Source: Lachnospiraceae bacterium
Lineage (GTDB): Bacteria; Bacillota; Clostridia; Lachnospirales; Lachnospiraceae
DNA: 64,000 bases
NCBI GenBank assembly: GCA_022647575.1
Contig: JALCKY010000001.1
Coordinates: 682,001 to 746,000 of the forward strand
Direction: 5' to 3'
The notes under the pieces were generated by a model, which did not search any database, had not been told where the DNA came from, and worked only from the letters and a program-made list of their open reading frames with translations. Shown here one piece after another: positions 9,459 to 17,562 of the stretch. Made by a program: the position numbers and the translations under genes. Numbering within the stretch: position 1 is the first letter of the stretch; each line of letters opens with the position of its first letter.

Positions 9459-12400
9459 CTATTGTCCGATATAGTATCGTGCTTTTTCTTCATCCGTCAG
9501 TGTCCGGTCTCCGATCTGGGTCTTTGCCAGATCCAGCAGCTCATCCAGCGTCTTGAAACGGAAGATTCCGATCTCGCCGGTGCTGGGATTGATATTCAGG
9601 ATTTCCCTGGCGGACGCGCAGGTGATCCCCAGTCCGACGTTGGCATAGCGGCTGAAGGTTCCGTCCGCAGAAAGAGAATAGACGTACTGGACTCTGGAAT
9701 CCTCCCCGGAATCGCTTTCCTGCTTCTTAATGAGAACCGCAAAATACGAAGGATCCCCGTCGATCAGCAGGGCCTGCAGCTGATCGATCGGAGAACTGTC
9801 CTGGTCGGTTCTCTCACCGCTTTTGACATCCCAGGACTCCAGATAGCCGGAATCTCCCCATGTCAGCAGATACCTGTCATCCAGAAGAAAGTTCATCTGA
9901 CAGCGGTTGACCCCGGAGAACGGAATCTTCTGCAGGGTTTTTCCTGTTTCCAGGCTGATGATCTGAATTTCATTTCCTTGATAAAATGCGGCGATATCCG
10001 ACTGGTTTCCTACGGCAGCCGGCGATGAATCCGTCGAAGGATACTCTTCTTCGGTCCAGGCATTTTCTTCGGTGTCCCAGATTTTCTCGCAGTAGCTTTC
10101 CCTGCCGTCCTGGTTCATGTCCTTCGTCGTGCTGAAGACTAAATAACGGCCGCTTGAGGAAACGTTCACATCCGTAAATTCAAAAACACCATTTTCCTTC
10201 CGTTCTTCGTAAGGCAGCACCCACTGCCGGTCATCCAGCCGCATGATGCCGAAACTGGTTCCCCTGTAGAGCAGCAGATACCGCTTGCCTGAATTGTAAT
10301 ACGGGCACAGGGACGGATTCACGGTCTGTCCGTCTTTCTCCTGTCCGAGAGACAGCGACCAGACTTCCGATTGTGAGGCAAAAGAGTAAAAATGCAGCGT
10401 ATCCGATTCATTTTCCGCTGAGGTATAGGTCCTGTAGCAGAGACCGGTACTGCCGTCCGGATCGGTGTACACGAAGAAACTGTATTTTCCCTCTTCGCTG
10501 ACGAACAGGCTCTTGGTGCTGTCGTTCGGTATGACGGCCAGCACCTTAGTTTCTCCGGTCTTCCAGACATAGAGCAGACTCCTCGTCGGATCCGAACGGC
10601 TGAAGGCGATGACGCAGCGGTAGATTCCGTCTGCCTTATCGATTCCCATCATATAAGTTGCATAGGCCGGCAGCATATCCTCATCCAGATTCAGTTTCTG
10701 AAACGAATCATCCTGACGGCTGCTGCTTAAGACCAGTTCATTCGATTCCGCTTTCAGCTGTAGGATGTCTCCTGTCGCCTCGGAATAGGCAAAGCTGCTG
10801 ATCCGGCTGTCGTCGAGGCTTCCGGCCAGCGAAGTCGCATAATTATCGGAAAAGCTGCATTTGACAACCTTGCCGTGCACGGTTCCGATCAGGATTTCCG
10901 TATCGCTGAATTGTTCAACGCCGAGAATATTGTCTGCAAGCATCACCGCCGTGACGGATTTTCCGGTCGAGCCATTCAGGATGAAGCAGTAGTTGTCCGC
11001 ACAGCAGAAAACGGTGCTGTCATTTTCCGCGTCCCCTTCCATCTGAAGAATCCTGATGCAGGAATAATCCGTCTGCAGGTCAATGGACGGCCCCTGCGTC
11101 CTCCATGCTTCCTTCCCGGAAGAGGTATCGTAGCAGCAGAAGCTGGGTGCTCCGGAATAAACCTGATCCGCGGATGTGCCGTCCGATGTTCCTGAAGAAG
11201 TACCGGATGTGCTGTCCGATGTCCCTGAAGAAGTACCGGATGTGCTGTCCGATGTCTTGCTGTACTCCATCGTCATCAGGCGGTCATCGTCTGCAAAAAC
11301 CATTTCCGCAATATTGGTCCGGCAGCTCTCTTCTTCAGTGAACCGGTCCTCTGTCAGATCATAAACCGTAAGGCCGGGAACAGAGGAAGCCGACAGAATC
11401 CTGGTGATTCCGAAAGCAAACCGGTTTCCGGAAGGATTGATGACAAGTTTGGTGATGAAGGCATCCGACGCATTGGAAGCATCGGAAAGGGACGTCTTTT
11501 CCGTCAGGATCTCACCGGTCGCGGTATCCAGAACGAGGAAGCTGTCCATCATCGTGGGACCGCTGATAGCCAGACGGGACGCATCCTGATTGACTGCAAA
11601 GCAGAGGCCTGCCACATAGGAATTTGCTTCCTCTGCCGTAAACTTTCTCTCCCACACCGGCGATGCCGTCAGGAAATCGATGCAGGCAGCTTCTTCTTCC
11701 GTTACCAGGACGAACTGCGTATCGGAAATCATTGCAAAACCCTCGATGGGCAGGCTTTCCGAATCGGCATTTTCTCCGTCCTGACTGAGCACGGCGGACG
11801 TGATGGACGCCTTCTTCTCTTCTGCCTTCACATCGAAGATTGAAATGACATCGCCGGAATCGACGACGCCGCAGAACAGTCCGGACGGGCTCATGGAGCA
11901 CGCGCCTTTCATACTCGTATTCGGAAGATTGTCCATTTTCAGGGCGGTATCCGCCGTAAAGACGTCGGAATTCGAATACGTGTAGCTGCGGAGGGCATTG
12001 TTCAGCGCATAGACCGCTTCTCCCGTGATCGGGCGCGTGAGATTTTCCTCGCTTTCCGGAAGCGCTTCCTTTGCCACTTCCAGGGCCGCCATCCTGTCTC
12101 CCTGCTGAAGGAGATTATCGGACACGGTTGAAAGATAGCGCGATTCATTGATCTGCTTTGCCCGGTACTGGGCCTGAAGAATCGAATTCTCCCGGATCAT
12201 GAAAATGATGAAGGCAGCTGCCAGCGCCGCAGCCCCTGCTCCGATGAAAGCGGCCCGGCGGATGCGGTATTCCCGGTCGCGCTGCTTCAGGTCATCAAAA
12301 CGGCAGGAAAGCATGTCCGCAATCAGGCGGAGCTTTTCGGTCTTCAGCTTCTTCAGCCGGTCGCTGTCTGTTTCGGCGCGCACGTCGGCTGCCATGGGTT

Positions 12401-12827
12401 CGATCGGCACCCGGACGACGTTCTCATTTCCATCCGCGTCTTTTTCTTTTTTCTCATCATAGAAAACTCTCTCCGGAAAGGCGGACGACGGTTCGCCGTC
12501 GGTCAGAAGGAGCAGCACTTTGTCCATGCTGTGCGTCTCAAGGAAAAGGCTCACCTCGCGGTTGACCCACTGGGAAGCCTTGGCATCCGGGGAACAGATC
12601 ACGATCAGGAACTTTGAATGATCCAGTGCATCGTCCAGGGTTTTTGCCAGGTCGGTGTTGGTGGAAAGTTCTTCCCGGTCCCGGAACACCCGCCTGATTT
12701 TTTTGATTCCCGTCTGCTTCTGGATCTGGGCCGGGATATGATAATGTTCCAGGGCACGCTGAAGCGCCCCGGCAACCGCCGCGTCCCGCTCAACATGTCT
12801 GTAGCTGATAAAGGCATCGTATTCCAT
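9459..12827 (-). CDS. TIR domain protein with transmembrane segment and large beta-propeller-like region
   Basis: About 1122 aa. An N-terminal TIR domain (1-150) shows box 1 'YDAFISYRHVERD' and 'SQWVNREV', in which Glu91 matches the catalytic Glu of NAD-cleaving TIRs. One transmembrane helix lies near 190-210 (GAGAAALAAAFIIFMI). It is followed by about 900 residues of WD40/PQQ-like repeats, each with short DTATGE- or DTSSGK-type strands, interrupted by a Ser/Thr/Gly-rich repeat near 530-560. The start is ATG 12827 because GGGAG is spaced correctly for it and not for the ATG at 12836. It is first in the minus-strand signalling series. Role in defence or stress signalling is inferred. Confidence 0.8.
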   Translation of the reverse strand: MEYDAFISYRHVERDAAVAGALQRALEHYHIPAQIQKQTGIKKIRRVFRDREELSTNTDLAKTLDDALDHSKFLIVICSPDAKASQWVNREVSLFLETHSMDKVLLLLTDGEPSSAFPERVFYDEKKEKDADGNENVVRVPIEPMAADVRAETDSDRLKKLKTEKLRLIADMLSCRFDDLKQRDREYRIRRAAFIGAGAAALAAAFIIFMIRENSILQAQYRAKQINESRYLSTVSDNLLQQGDRMAALEVAKEALPESEENLTRPITGEAVYALNNALRSYTYSNSDVFTADTALKMDNLPNTSMKGACSMSPSGLFCGVVDSGDVISIFDVKAEEKKASITSAVLSQDGENADSESLPIEGFAMISDTQFVLVTEEEAACIDFLTASPVWERKFTAEEANSYVAGLCFAVNQDASRLAISGPTMMDSFLVLDTATGEILTEKTSLSDASNASDAFITKLVINPSGNRFAFGITRILSASSVPGLTVYDLTEDRFTEEESCRTNIAEMVFADDDRLMTMEYSKTSDSTSGTSSGTSDSTSGTSSGTSDGTSADQVYSGAPSFCCYDTSSGKEAWRTQGPSIDLQTDYSCIRILQMEGDAENDSTVFCCADNYCFILNGSTGKSVTAVMLADNILGVEQFSDTEILIGTVHGKVVKCSFSDNYATSLAGSLDDSRISSFAYSEATGDILQLKAESNELVLSSSRQDDSFQKLNLDEDMLPAYATYMMGIDKADGIYRCVIAFSRSDPTRSLLYVWKTGETKVLAVIPNDSTKSLFVSEEGKYSFFVYTDPDGSTGLCYRTYTSAENESDTLHFYSFASQSEVWSLSLGQEKDGQTVNPSLCPYYNSGKRYLLLYRGTSFGIMRLDDRQWVLPYEERKENGVFEFTDVNVSSSGRYLVFSTTKDMNQDGRESYCEKIWDTEENAWTEEEYPSTDSSPAAVGNQSDIAAFYQGNEIQIISLETGKTLQKIPFSGVNRCQMNFLLDDRYLLTWGDSGYLESWDVKSGERTDQDSSPIDQLQALLIDGDPSYFAVLIKKQESDSGEDSRVQYVYSLSADGTFSRYANVGLGITCASAREILNINPSTGEIGIFRFKTLDELLDLAKTQIGDRTLTDEEKARYYIGQ
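11172..11256 (-). repeat. 33-bp in-frame tandem repeat (about 2.6 copies) in the TIR-propeller gene
   Basis: Two near-perfect 33-bp units at 11191-11223 and 11224-11256, with a partial third copy upstream, encode an 11-residue Thr/Ser/Gly/Asp repeat (TSGTSSGTSDS). The unit length is a multiple of three, so copy-number change would keep the frame. It forms a flexible loop within the propeller region. Confidence 0.85.
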
Positions 12828-12864
12828 CGCTTCCATCTCCCGGTCTTAGAAATCCCTTTTTATC

Positions 12865-12892
12865 ATTATATTCCCGAACCACAACAAATTAA
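12865..12892 (-). promoter_or_regulatory. Putative promoter of the TIR/RyR signalling series
   Basis: Reading on the minus strand, TTAATT (12892-12887) and a perfect TATAAT (12870-12865) are 16 bp apart in an AT-rich gap, about 40 bp before the TIR start. The -35 is weak. This is the only good -10 seen before the four-gene minus-strand series. Confidence 0.4.
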
Positions 12893-12931
12893 CAACAAAA
12901 TTGAAGCCGGTTTCCCGGAATCACCCCAAAA

Positions 12932-13897
12932 TCAACGGTTTCTCCTGCGGTATTCCCGCGGCGAGATTCCGTATTTTTCACGGAACTTCCGGTAGAAGAA
13001 GCTGGAGTTTTCATAGCCGACCGCATGGTAGATGTCCTCTGCCGGCAGGGCCGTCCTCTTGAGCAGATAGGACGCCTGCTGCAGCTTCCTGTCCATCAGA
13101 ATTTCCTTGAAGTTCTTGCCTGCCGTGCGCTTCAGCATGCGGCTGACCGCATACGGCTTCTCCTGAACGCTCTCCGCAAATTCTTCCAGCGTTCCGTCCT
13201 TATAATGCATGTCCACGTATTTCAGGGCAGAGAAGACCAGGTTCTGCTCGTAATGATTCTCTTCATTTCTATTGACCGTATCTGCGTAGGTCAGCAGGTT
13301 GAGGAAAAGAAGCCCCATGGAGAGGCGGTTCAGGTTGTTGGTATGCTTCTTGTTTTTCAGGAGGTTCCAGATCATGTTCTCGATCAGGTTCTGCACCGGC
13401 AGGATATCGTGCACGCGGAAATGAAGATAGGAAGAGACGCCCTTTTCTCCGGAGAGCGAGGAAACGATGAAATCATAGAGTGCGTTCCGGTCGTCGATCA
13501 TGCCCATCGCACTGTCGAAAAATTCCGGCAGGATAATGAAATTGATCGCGACGTCATTCTCCCCTGCCGGAAGGATTTCCTGCGTCACATTCTGGTTGAG
13601 GATCAGCAGGTCGCCCTCCTGAAGCACGACTTTTTCGGTATCATTGATGATATGCGTCGTCGTGCCGCTGCACATGTAGATCATCTCCACATAATTGTGC
13701 CGGTGCTTCGGAAAATGAATGAAGCGCGTGCCGGGACGGATCTCGAAAAGTCGTCCCTTTTCAAGAAGCTTGCGGCTGTCGATGATGAAGTTCTGTCCGG
13801 AGGTATAGAGTTCCTTCTGTACTTTCCGGTCCCCGTCCAGGATGCGCCGCTCCTCCGGGGTGATTTCCTTCAGCCTCGCTAAAAGTTCCTCATTCAT
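12932..13897 (-). CDS. AraC-family regulator of the rhamnose locus
   Basis: 321 aa. A cupin-like ligand-binding half (about 50-180; 'HFPKHRHNYVEMIYMCSG') is followed by a C-terminal AraC double helix-turn-helix with 'AVSRMLKRTAGKNFKEIL' and 'YENSSFFYRKFREKYGISP'. AAGGAGG sits 11 bp before ATG 13897. It is divergently transcribed from rhaB with 133 bp between them, the usual arrangement for a rhamnose-responsive activator like RhaR/RhaS. The inducer, probably L-rhamnose, is inferred from position only. Confidence 0.85.
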   Translation of the reverse strand: MNEELLARLKEITPEERRILDGDRKVQKELYTSGQNFIIDSRKLLEKGRLFEIRPGTRFIHFPKHRHNYVEMIYMCSGTTTHIINDTEKVVLQEGDLLILNQNVTQEILPAGENDVAINFIILPEFFDSAMGMIDDRNALYDFIVSSLSGEKGVSSYLHFRVHDILPVQNLIENMIWNLLKNKKHTNNLNRLSMGLLFLNLLTYADTVNRNEENHYEQNLVFSALKYVDMHYKDGTLEEFAESVQEKPYAVSRMLKRTAGKNFKEILMDRKLQQASYLLKRTALPAEDIYHAVGYENSSFFYRKFREKYGISPREYRRRNR

Positions 13898-13936
13898 ATG
13901 CCGTCAGTCCTCCTTCTCCAGTATAGCATGTCCTGC

Positions 13937-13975
13937 AAATAAGGTCCTGTTTTTTTATGGCCCCCGACCTTATTT
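13937..13975. promoter_or_regulatory. Perfect 10-bp inverted repeat between the AraC gene and rhaB; candidate operator
   Basis: AAATAAGGTC at 13937-13946 and its exact reverse complement GACCTTATTT at 13966-13975 are separated by 19 bp. They lie in the 133-bp divergent intergenic region, upstream of a weak -10-like GATAAA near 13991. E. coli RhaR binds widely spaced inverted half-sites in the equivalent position, so this is a good candidate site for the adjacent AraC protein. Confidence 0.65.
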
Positions 13976-14030
13976 TTCCGCCTTTCCGATGATAAACTGG
14001 GATTCAGAAAAAAGGAAAGGAAGCATTTCC

Positions 14031-15425
14031 ATGGAATATGTGCTTGCGGTCGATATCGGCGCGTCCAGCGGCCGTCATATCCTCGGACATCTGGAAAACG
14101 GCAGGCTGATTCTCGAAGAAGTCTACCGCTTTGAAAACGGCATGGAAAAAAAGAACGGACACCTCTGCTGGAATACCGCCCGTCTTTTTTCCGAGATCAA
14201 GGCCGGCCTGGCGAAATGCCGGGAAGCCGGAAAAATTCCCTCCAGCATGGGCATTGATACCTGGGCAGTCGACTATGTCCTTCTCGATGAAAAGAATGCC
14301 GTCCTCGGGGAAACCTATGGCTACCGCGATTCCCGCACGGCCGGAATGGATGAGGAAGTCTTTCGGATCATTCCGGAAACAGAACTCTACGCCCGCACGG
14401 GAATCCAGAAGCAGCCGTTCAACACGATCTATCAGCTGATGTCCGATAAGGTCCGCCATCCGGAAATTTTGGCGGAGGCGAAAACGATGCTGATGATCCC
14501 GGACTATTTTCATTTCCTGCTGACGGGAGTCAAAAAGTCCGAATACACCAATGCCTCGACTACGCAACTTGTCAGCGTAAAGACAGGTGACTGGGATCAC
14601 GAACTGATCGGACGGCTCGGTTTCCCGGACGGCATCTTCCTTCCGCTTTCGATGCCCGGCACCGAAGTCGGAATGCTGAAGAAAGAAATCGCGGACGAAG
14701 TCGGCTTTACCTGCTGCGTCGTCCTGCCTGCCACGCACGACACCGGCTCCGCGGTCATGGCGGTTCCCTCGCAGTCCGACGATACGCTGTACATTTCCTC
14801 GGGCACGTGGTCGCTGATGGGCGTCGAGACAGAAAAGGCCATTGTCAATGAAACGGGCCGCCGTGCAAATTTCACGAATGAAGGCGGCTACGGCCGGCGC
14901 ACGCGTTTTCTCCGGAACATCATGGGACTGTGGATGATCCAGAGCGTACGCCACGAACTGGGCGATGCTTATTCTTTCGCGCAGCTGTGTGAAATGGCGG
15001 AAACGGAAAAAGATTTTCCTTCCCGCGTCGATGTCAACGACAGCGCATTTCTTGCTCCGGCCTGCATGCAGGAGGCCATCCGGAATTATTGTGCCGGCCG
15101 GGGCGAGGCGCTGCCGGAGACCATAGGACAGACGGCCGCAGTCATCTACCAGTCGCTCGCCGATTCCTATGCGGAGACTGTTGCGGAGATCGAAGCCCTT
15201 ACCGGCAGACACTACGCGGACATCCATATCGTGGGCGGCGGCTCGAATGCGGAATACCTGAACCGCCTGACGGCGGAGCGTTCCGGACGCAGGGTTCTGG
15301 CCGGTCCGGCAGAGGCCACGGCCATCGGAAATCTTCTGGCCCAGTTGATTGCAGACGGGGAACTGAAGGATCTGAAAGATGGACGCCGGTGTGTCAGCAA
15401 TTCCTTCGAAATCAAAACTTACTGA
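14031..15425 (+). CDS. rhaB: Rhamnulokinase
   Basis: Phosphorylates L-rhamnulose to L-rhamnulose 1-phosphate, step two of rhamnose catabolism; FGGY kinase family, cytoplasmic. About 464 aa. Visible are the N-terminal phosphate-binding 'AVDIGASSGRHIL', 'GIDTWAVDYVLLDE' with the catalytic-type Asp, 'ATHDTGSAVMAVP', 'YISSGTWSLMGVE' and C-terminal 'HIVGGGSNAEYLN'. ATG 14031 is chosen because GGAAAGGAAG lies just before it; the upstream in-frame extension runs into the regulator's promoter region. It is first gene of rhaB-rhaA-rhaD, with 47 bp to rhaA. Confidence 0.95.
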   Translation: MEYVLAVDIGASSGRHILGHLENGRLILEEVYRFENGMEKKNGHLCWNTARLFSEIKAGLAKCREAGKIPSSMGIDTWAVDYVLLDEKNAVLGETYGYRDSRTAGMDEEVFRIIPETELYARTGIQKQPFNTIYQLMSDKVRHPEILAEAKTMLMIPDYFHFLLTGVKKSEYTNASTTQLVSVKTGDWDHELIGRLGFPDGIFLPLSMPGTEVGMLKKEIADEVGFTCCVVLPATHDTGSAVMAVPSQSDDTLYISSGTWSLMGVETEKAIVNETGRRANFTNEGGYGRRTRFLRNIMGLWMIQSVRHELGDAYSFAQLCEMAETEKDFPSRVDVNDSAFLAPACMQEAIRNYCAGRGEALPETIGQTAAVIYQSLADSYAETVAEIEALTGRHYADIHIVGGGSNAEYLNRLTAERSGRRVLAGPAEATAIGNLLAQLIADGELKDLKDGRRCVSNSFEIKTY

Positions 15426-15472
15426 ACAGTTCATTGTCTGCGTACAGCGCAGCTGAAAGGAGAATCTTCATC

Positions 15473-16732
15473 ATGGACATGAAAGAACGCTATGCATCCG
15501 CCAAAGAAATCTACGCCTCCTACGGCGTGGATACCGAAAAAGCGATCCGCGAACTTATGAAAGTCCCCGTGTCGCTCCACTGCTGGCAGGGGGACGATGT
15601 CACCGGCTTCGACCAGGACGGCCCGCTGACCGGCGGCATCCAGACGACCGGCAGCTATCCGGGCAAGGCCCGCACGCCGGAAGAACTCATGAAAGACCTT
15701 GAGTTTGCCATGAGCCTGATGCCGGGAAAAAAGAAGCTCAATCTCCATGCGAGCTACGCGATCTTCGAAAAAGGAAAACGCGTCGACCGTGACAAGCTGA
15801 AGCCGGTTCATTTCCGCAGATGGGCAGAGTTCGCAAAGAAGCATGACATGGGCATCGATTTCAATCCCACGCTCTTCTCCCACCCGAAAATGAAGGACGG
15901 GCTTTCACTCACCAGCCCGGACGAAACGATCCGCAGATTCTGGATCGATCACTGCAAGGCCTGCCTGCATATTTCCGAATACTTCGCGAAGGAAACCGGC
16001 ATCCCGTGCGTCATGAACATCTGGATTCCCGACGGCAGCAAGGACATTCCGGCAGACCGTCTCGGGCCGCGCATGAGATACAAGGATTCGCTCGATCAGA
16101 TTCTGTCTGAGCCGTATGACAGGAAGCTTGTCAAAGTCACCGTCGAGTCGAAAGTCTTCGGCATCGGCCTCGAAAGCTACACGGCCGGTTCTTCGGAATT
16201 CACGCTGCTGTACGCCGCGACGCACAAGGGCGTCATGCCGCTGATGGACAACGGGCATTACCATCCGACGGAAGTCGTCTCCGACAAGATCAGCTCGCTT
16301 CTGTGCTATTTCCCGGAAATCGCCCTGCACATCACGCGCCCGGTCCGCTGGGATTCCGACCATGTCGTCCTGCTCGACGACGAGACGAAAGAGATTGCCA
16401 GGGAGATCGTCCGCAGCGGGAAAATGAACCGGATCCACATGGCGCTCGATTATTTCGACGCTTCGATCAACCGCATCAGTGCCTGGACCGTCGGCTTCCG
16501 TTCTCTTCAGGAAGCACTGCTGAATGCCCTGCTGATGCCGGACAAAGAACTGAAGTATCTGCAGGATCACAGCCAGCTGACCGAACTGATGATGATGCAG
16601 GAACAGCTGAAGCTCCTTCCGTTCGGCGATGTCTGGCAGGAATACTGCACGCGGTGCGGTGTTGAGGGAAATGAAAGCTGGTTCACGAAAGTCCGCGATT
16701 ATGAAAAAGAAGTTCTGGAGGCGAGAAAATGA
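15473..16732 (+). CDS. rhaA: L-rhamnose isomerase
   Basis: Converts L-rhamnose to L-rhamnulose, step one of the pathway; a metal-dependent TIM-barrel enzyme. About 419 aa, normal length. Typical segments are 'PVSLHCWQGDDVTGFD', 'KLNLHASYAIFE', 'DFNPTLFSHPKMKDG', 'MDNGHYHPTEVVSDKIS' (metal-ligand Asp/His) and 'HITRPVRWDSDHVV'. AAAGGAG is about 10 bp before ATG 15473. Its stop overlaps the rhaD start by 4 bp, so the two are translationally coupled. Confidence 0.96.
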   Translation: MDMKERYASAKEIYASYGVDTEKAIRELMKVPVSLHCWQGDDVTGFDQDGPLTGGIQTTGSYPGKARTPEELMKDLEFAMSLMPGKKKLNLHASYAIFEKGKRVDRDKLKPVHFRRWAEFAKKHDMGIDFNPTLFSHPKMKDGLSLTSPDETIRRFWIDHCKACLHISEYFAKETGIPCVMNIWIPDGSKDIPADRLGPRMRYKDSLDQILSEPYDRKLVKVTVESKVFGIGLESYTAGSSEFTLLYAATHKGVMPLMDNGHYHPTEVVSDKISSLLCYFPEIALHITRPVRWDSDHVVLLDDETKEIAREIVRSGKMNRIHMALDYFDASINRISAWTVGFRSLQEALLNALLMPDKELKYLQDHSQLTELMMMQEQLKLLPFGDVWQEYCTRCGVEGNESWFTKVRDYEKEVLEARK

Positions 16733-17559
16733 AATTCGTAAATGCACCGTTCGTAAAAGGTTTTATCCGCATGGCCAATGACGGCTGGGAACAGGGATGG
16801 CACGAAAGAAACGGAGGCAATCTCTCCTATCGCGTCAAGCCCGCGGAAGTCAGACAGGTAAAAGAAAATTTCGTCCCGAAGACCTGGCAGCCGATCGGCA
16901 CCTCCGTACCGGGTGTCGGCGGGGAATATTTCCTCGTCACCGGTTCCGGCAAATACATGCGCAACGTCATTCTCGATCCGGAAGCCAATATCTGCATGAT
17001 TGAGATTGACAAGAAAGGCGAGAAATACCGCATCGTATGGGGGCTGAAGAACGGCGGGCGTCCGACCTCGGAGCTGCCGTCGCACCTGATGAACCATGAA
17101 GTGAAAAAGAAAGTGACGGACGGGAAGTACAGGGTCATTTACCACGCGCATCCTGCCAATACGATTGCCCTGACGTTCGTGCTGCCGCTGACCGATGAAG
17201 TCTTCACGCGCGAACTCTGGGAAATGGCAACGGAATGCCCGGTCGTCTTCCCGAGCGGCATCGGCGTCGTTCCGTGGATGGTTCCGGGCGGCCGCGATAT
17301 CGCCGTCGCCACTTCCAAACTGATGAAGGAATATGACGTCGCGATCTGGGCACACCACGGCATGTTCGCGGCAGGCGAGGATTTCGACCTGACCTTCGGA
17401 CTCATGCACACGGTTGAAAAATCGGCGGAGATCCTGGTGAAGACGCTTTCCATGACCGACAGGAAACGCCAGACCATCACGCCGGATCAGTTCCGTGCGC
17501 TGGCAAAAGACTTCAAGGTCACGCTGCCGGAAAAATTCCTGTATGAGAAAAAGAAATAA
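16729..17559 (+). CDS. rhaD: Rhamnulose-1-phosphate aldolase
   Basis: Cleaves L-rhamnulose 1-phosphate to dihydroxyacetone phosphate and L-lactaldehyde; class II, zinc-dependent. 276 aa, full length. Seen are 'ERNGGNLSYRV' near the N terminus, 'YHAHPANTIALTF' carrying the two zinc-ligand histidines, 'SGIGVVPWMVPG' and 'IWAHHGMFAAGEDFDLTFG'. ATG 16729 overlaps the rhaA stop. No lactaldehyde reductase or rhamnose transporter is adjacent, so those functions are encoded elsewhere. It converges on the CoA-transferase gene with only 3 bp between the two stops. Confidence 0.95.
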   Translation: MKFVNAPFVKGFIRMANDGWEQGWHERNGGNLSYRVKPAEVRQVKENFVPKTWQPIGTSVPGVGGEYFLVTGSGKYMRNVILDPEANICMIEIDKKGEKYRIVWGLKNGGRPTSELPSHLMNHEVKKKVTDGKYRVIYHAHPANTIALTFVLPLTDEVFTRELWEMATECPVVFPSGIGVVPWMVPGGRDIAVATSKLMKEYDVAIWAHHGMFAAGEDFDLTFGLMHTVEKSAEILVKTLSMTDRKRQTITPDQFRALAKDFKVTLPEKFLYEKKK

Positions 17560-17562
17560 GCT

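Noticed and set aside
11170..11260. CRISPR-like or VNTR array
   Set aside because: The 33-bp units are contiguous without spacers, in frame within the TIR-propeller gene, and number fewer than three.
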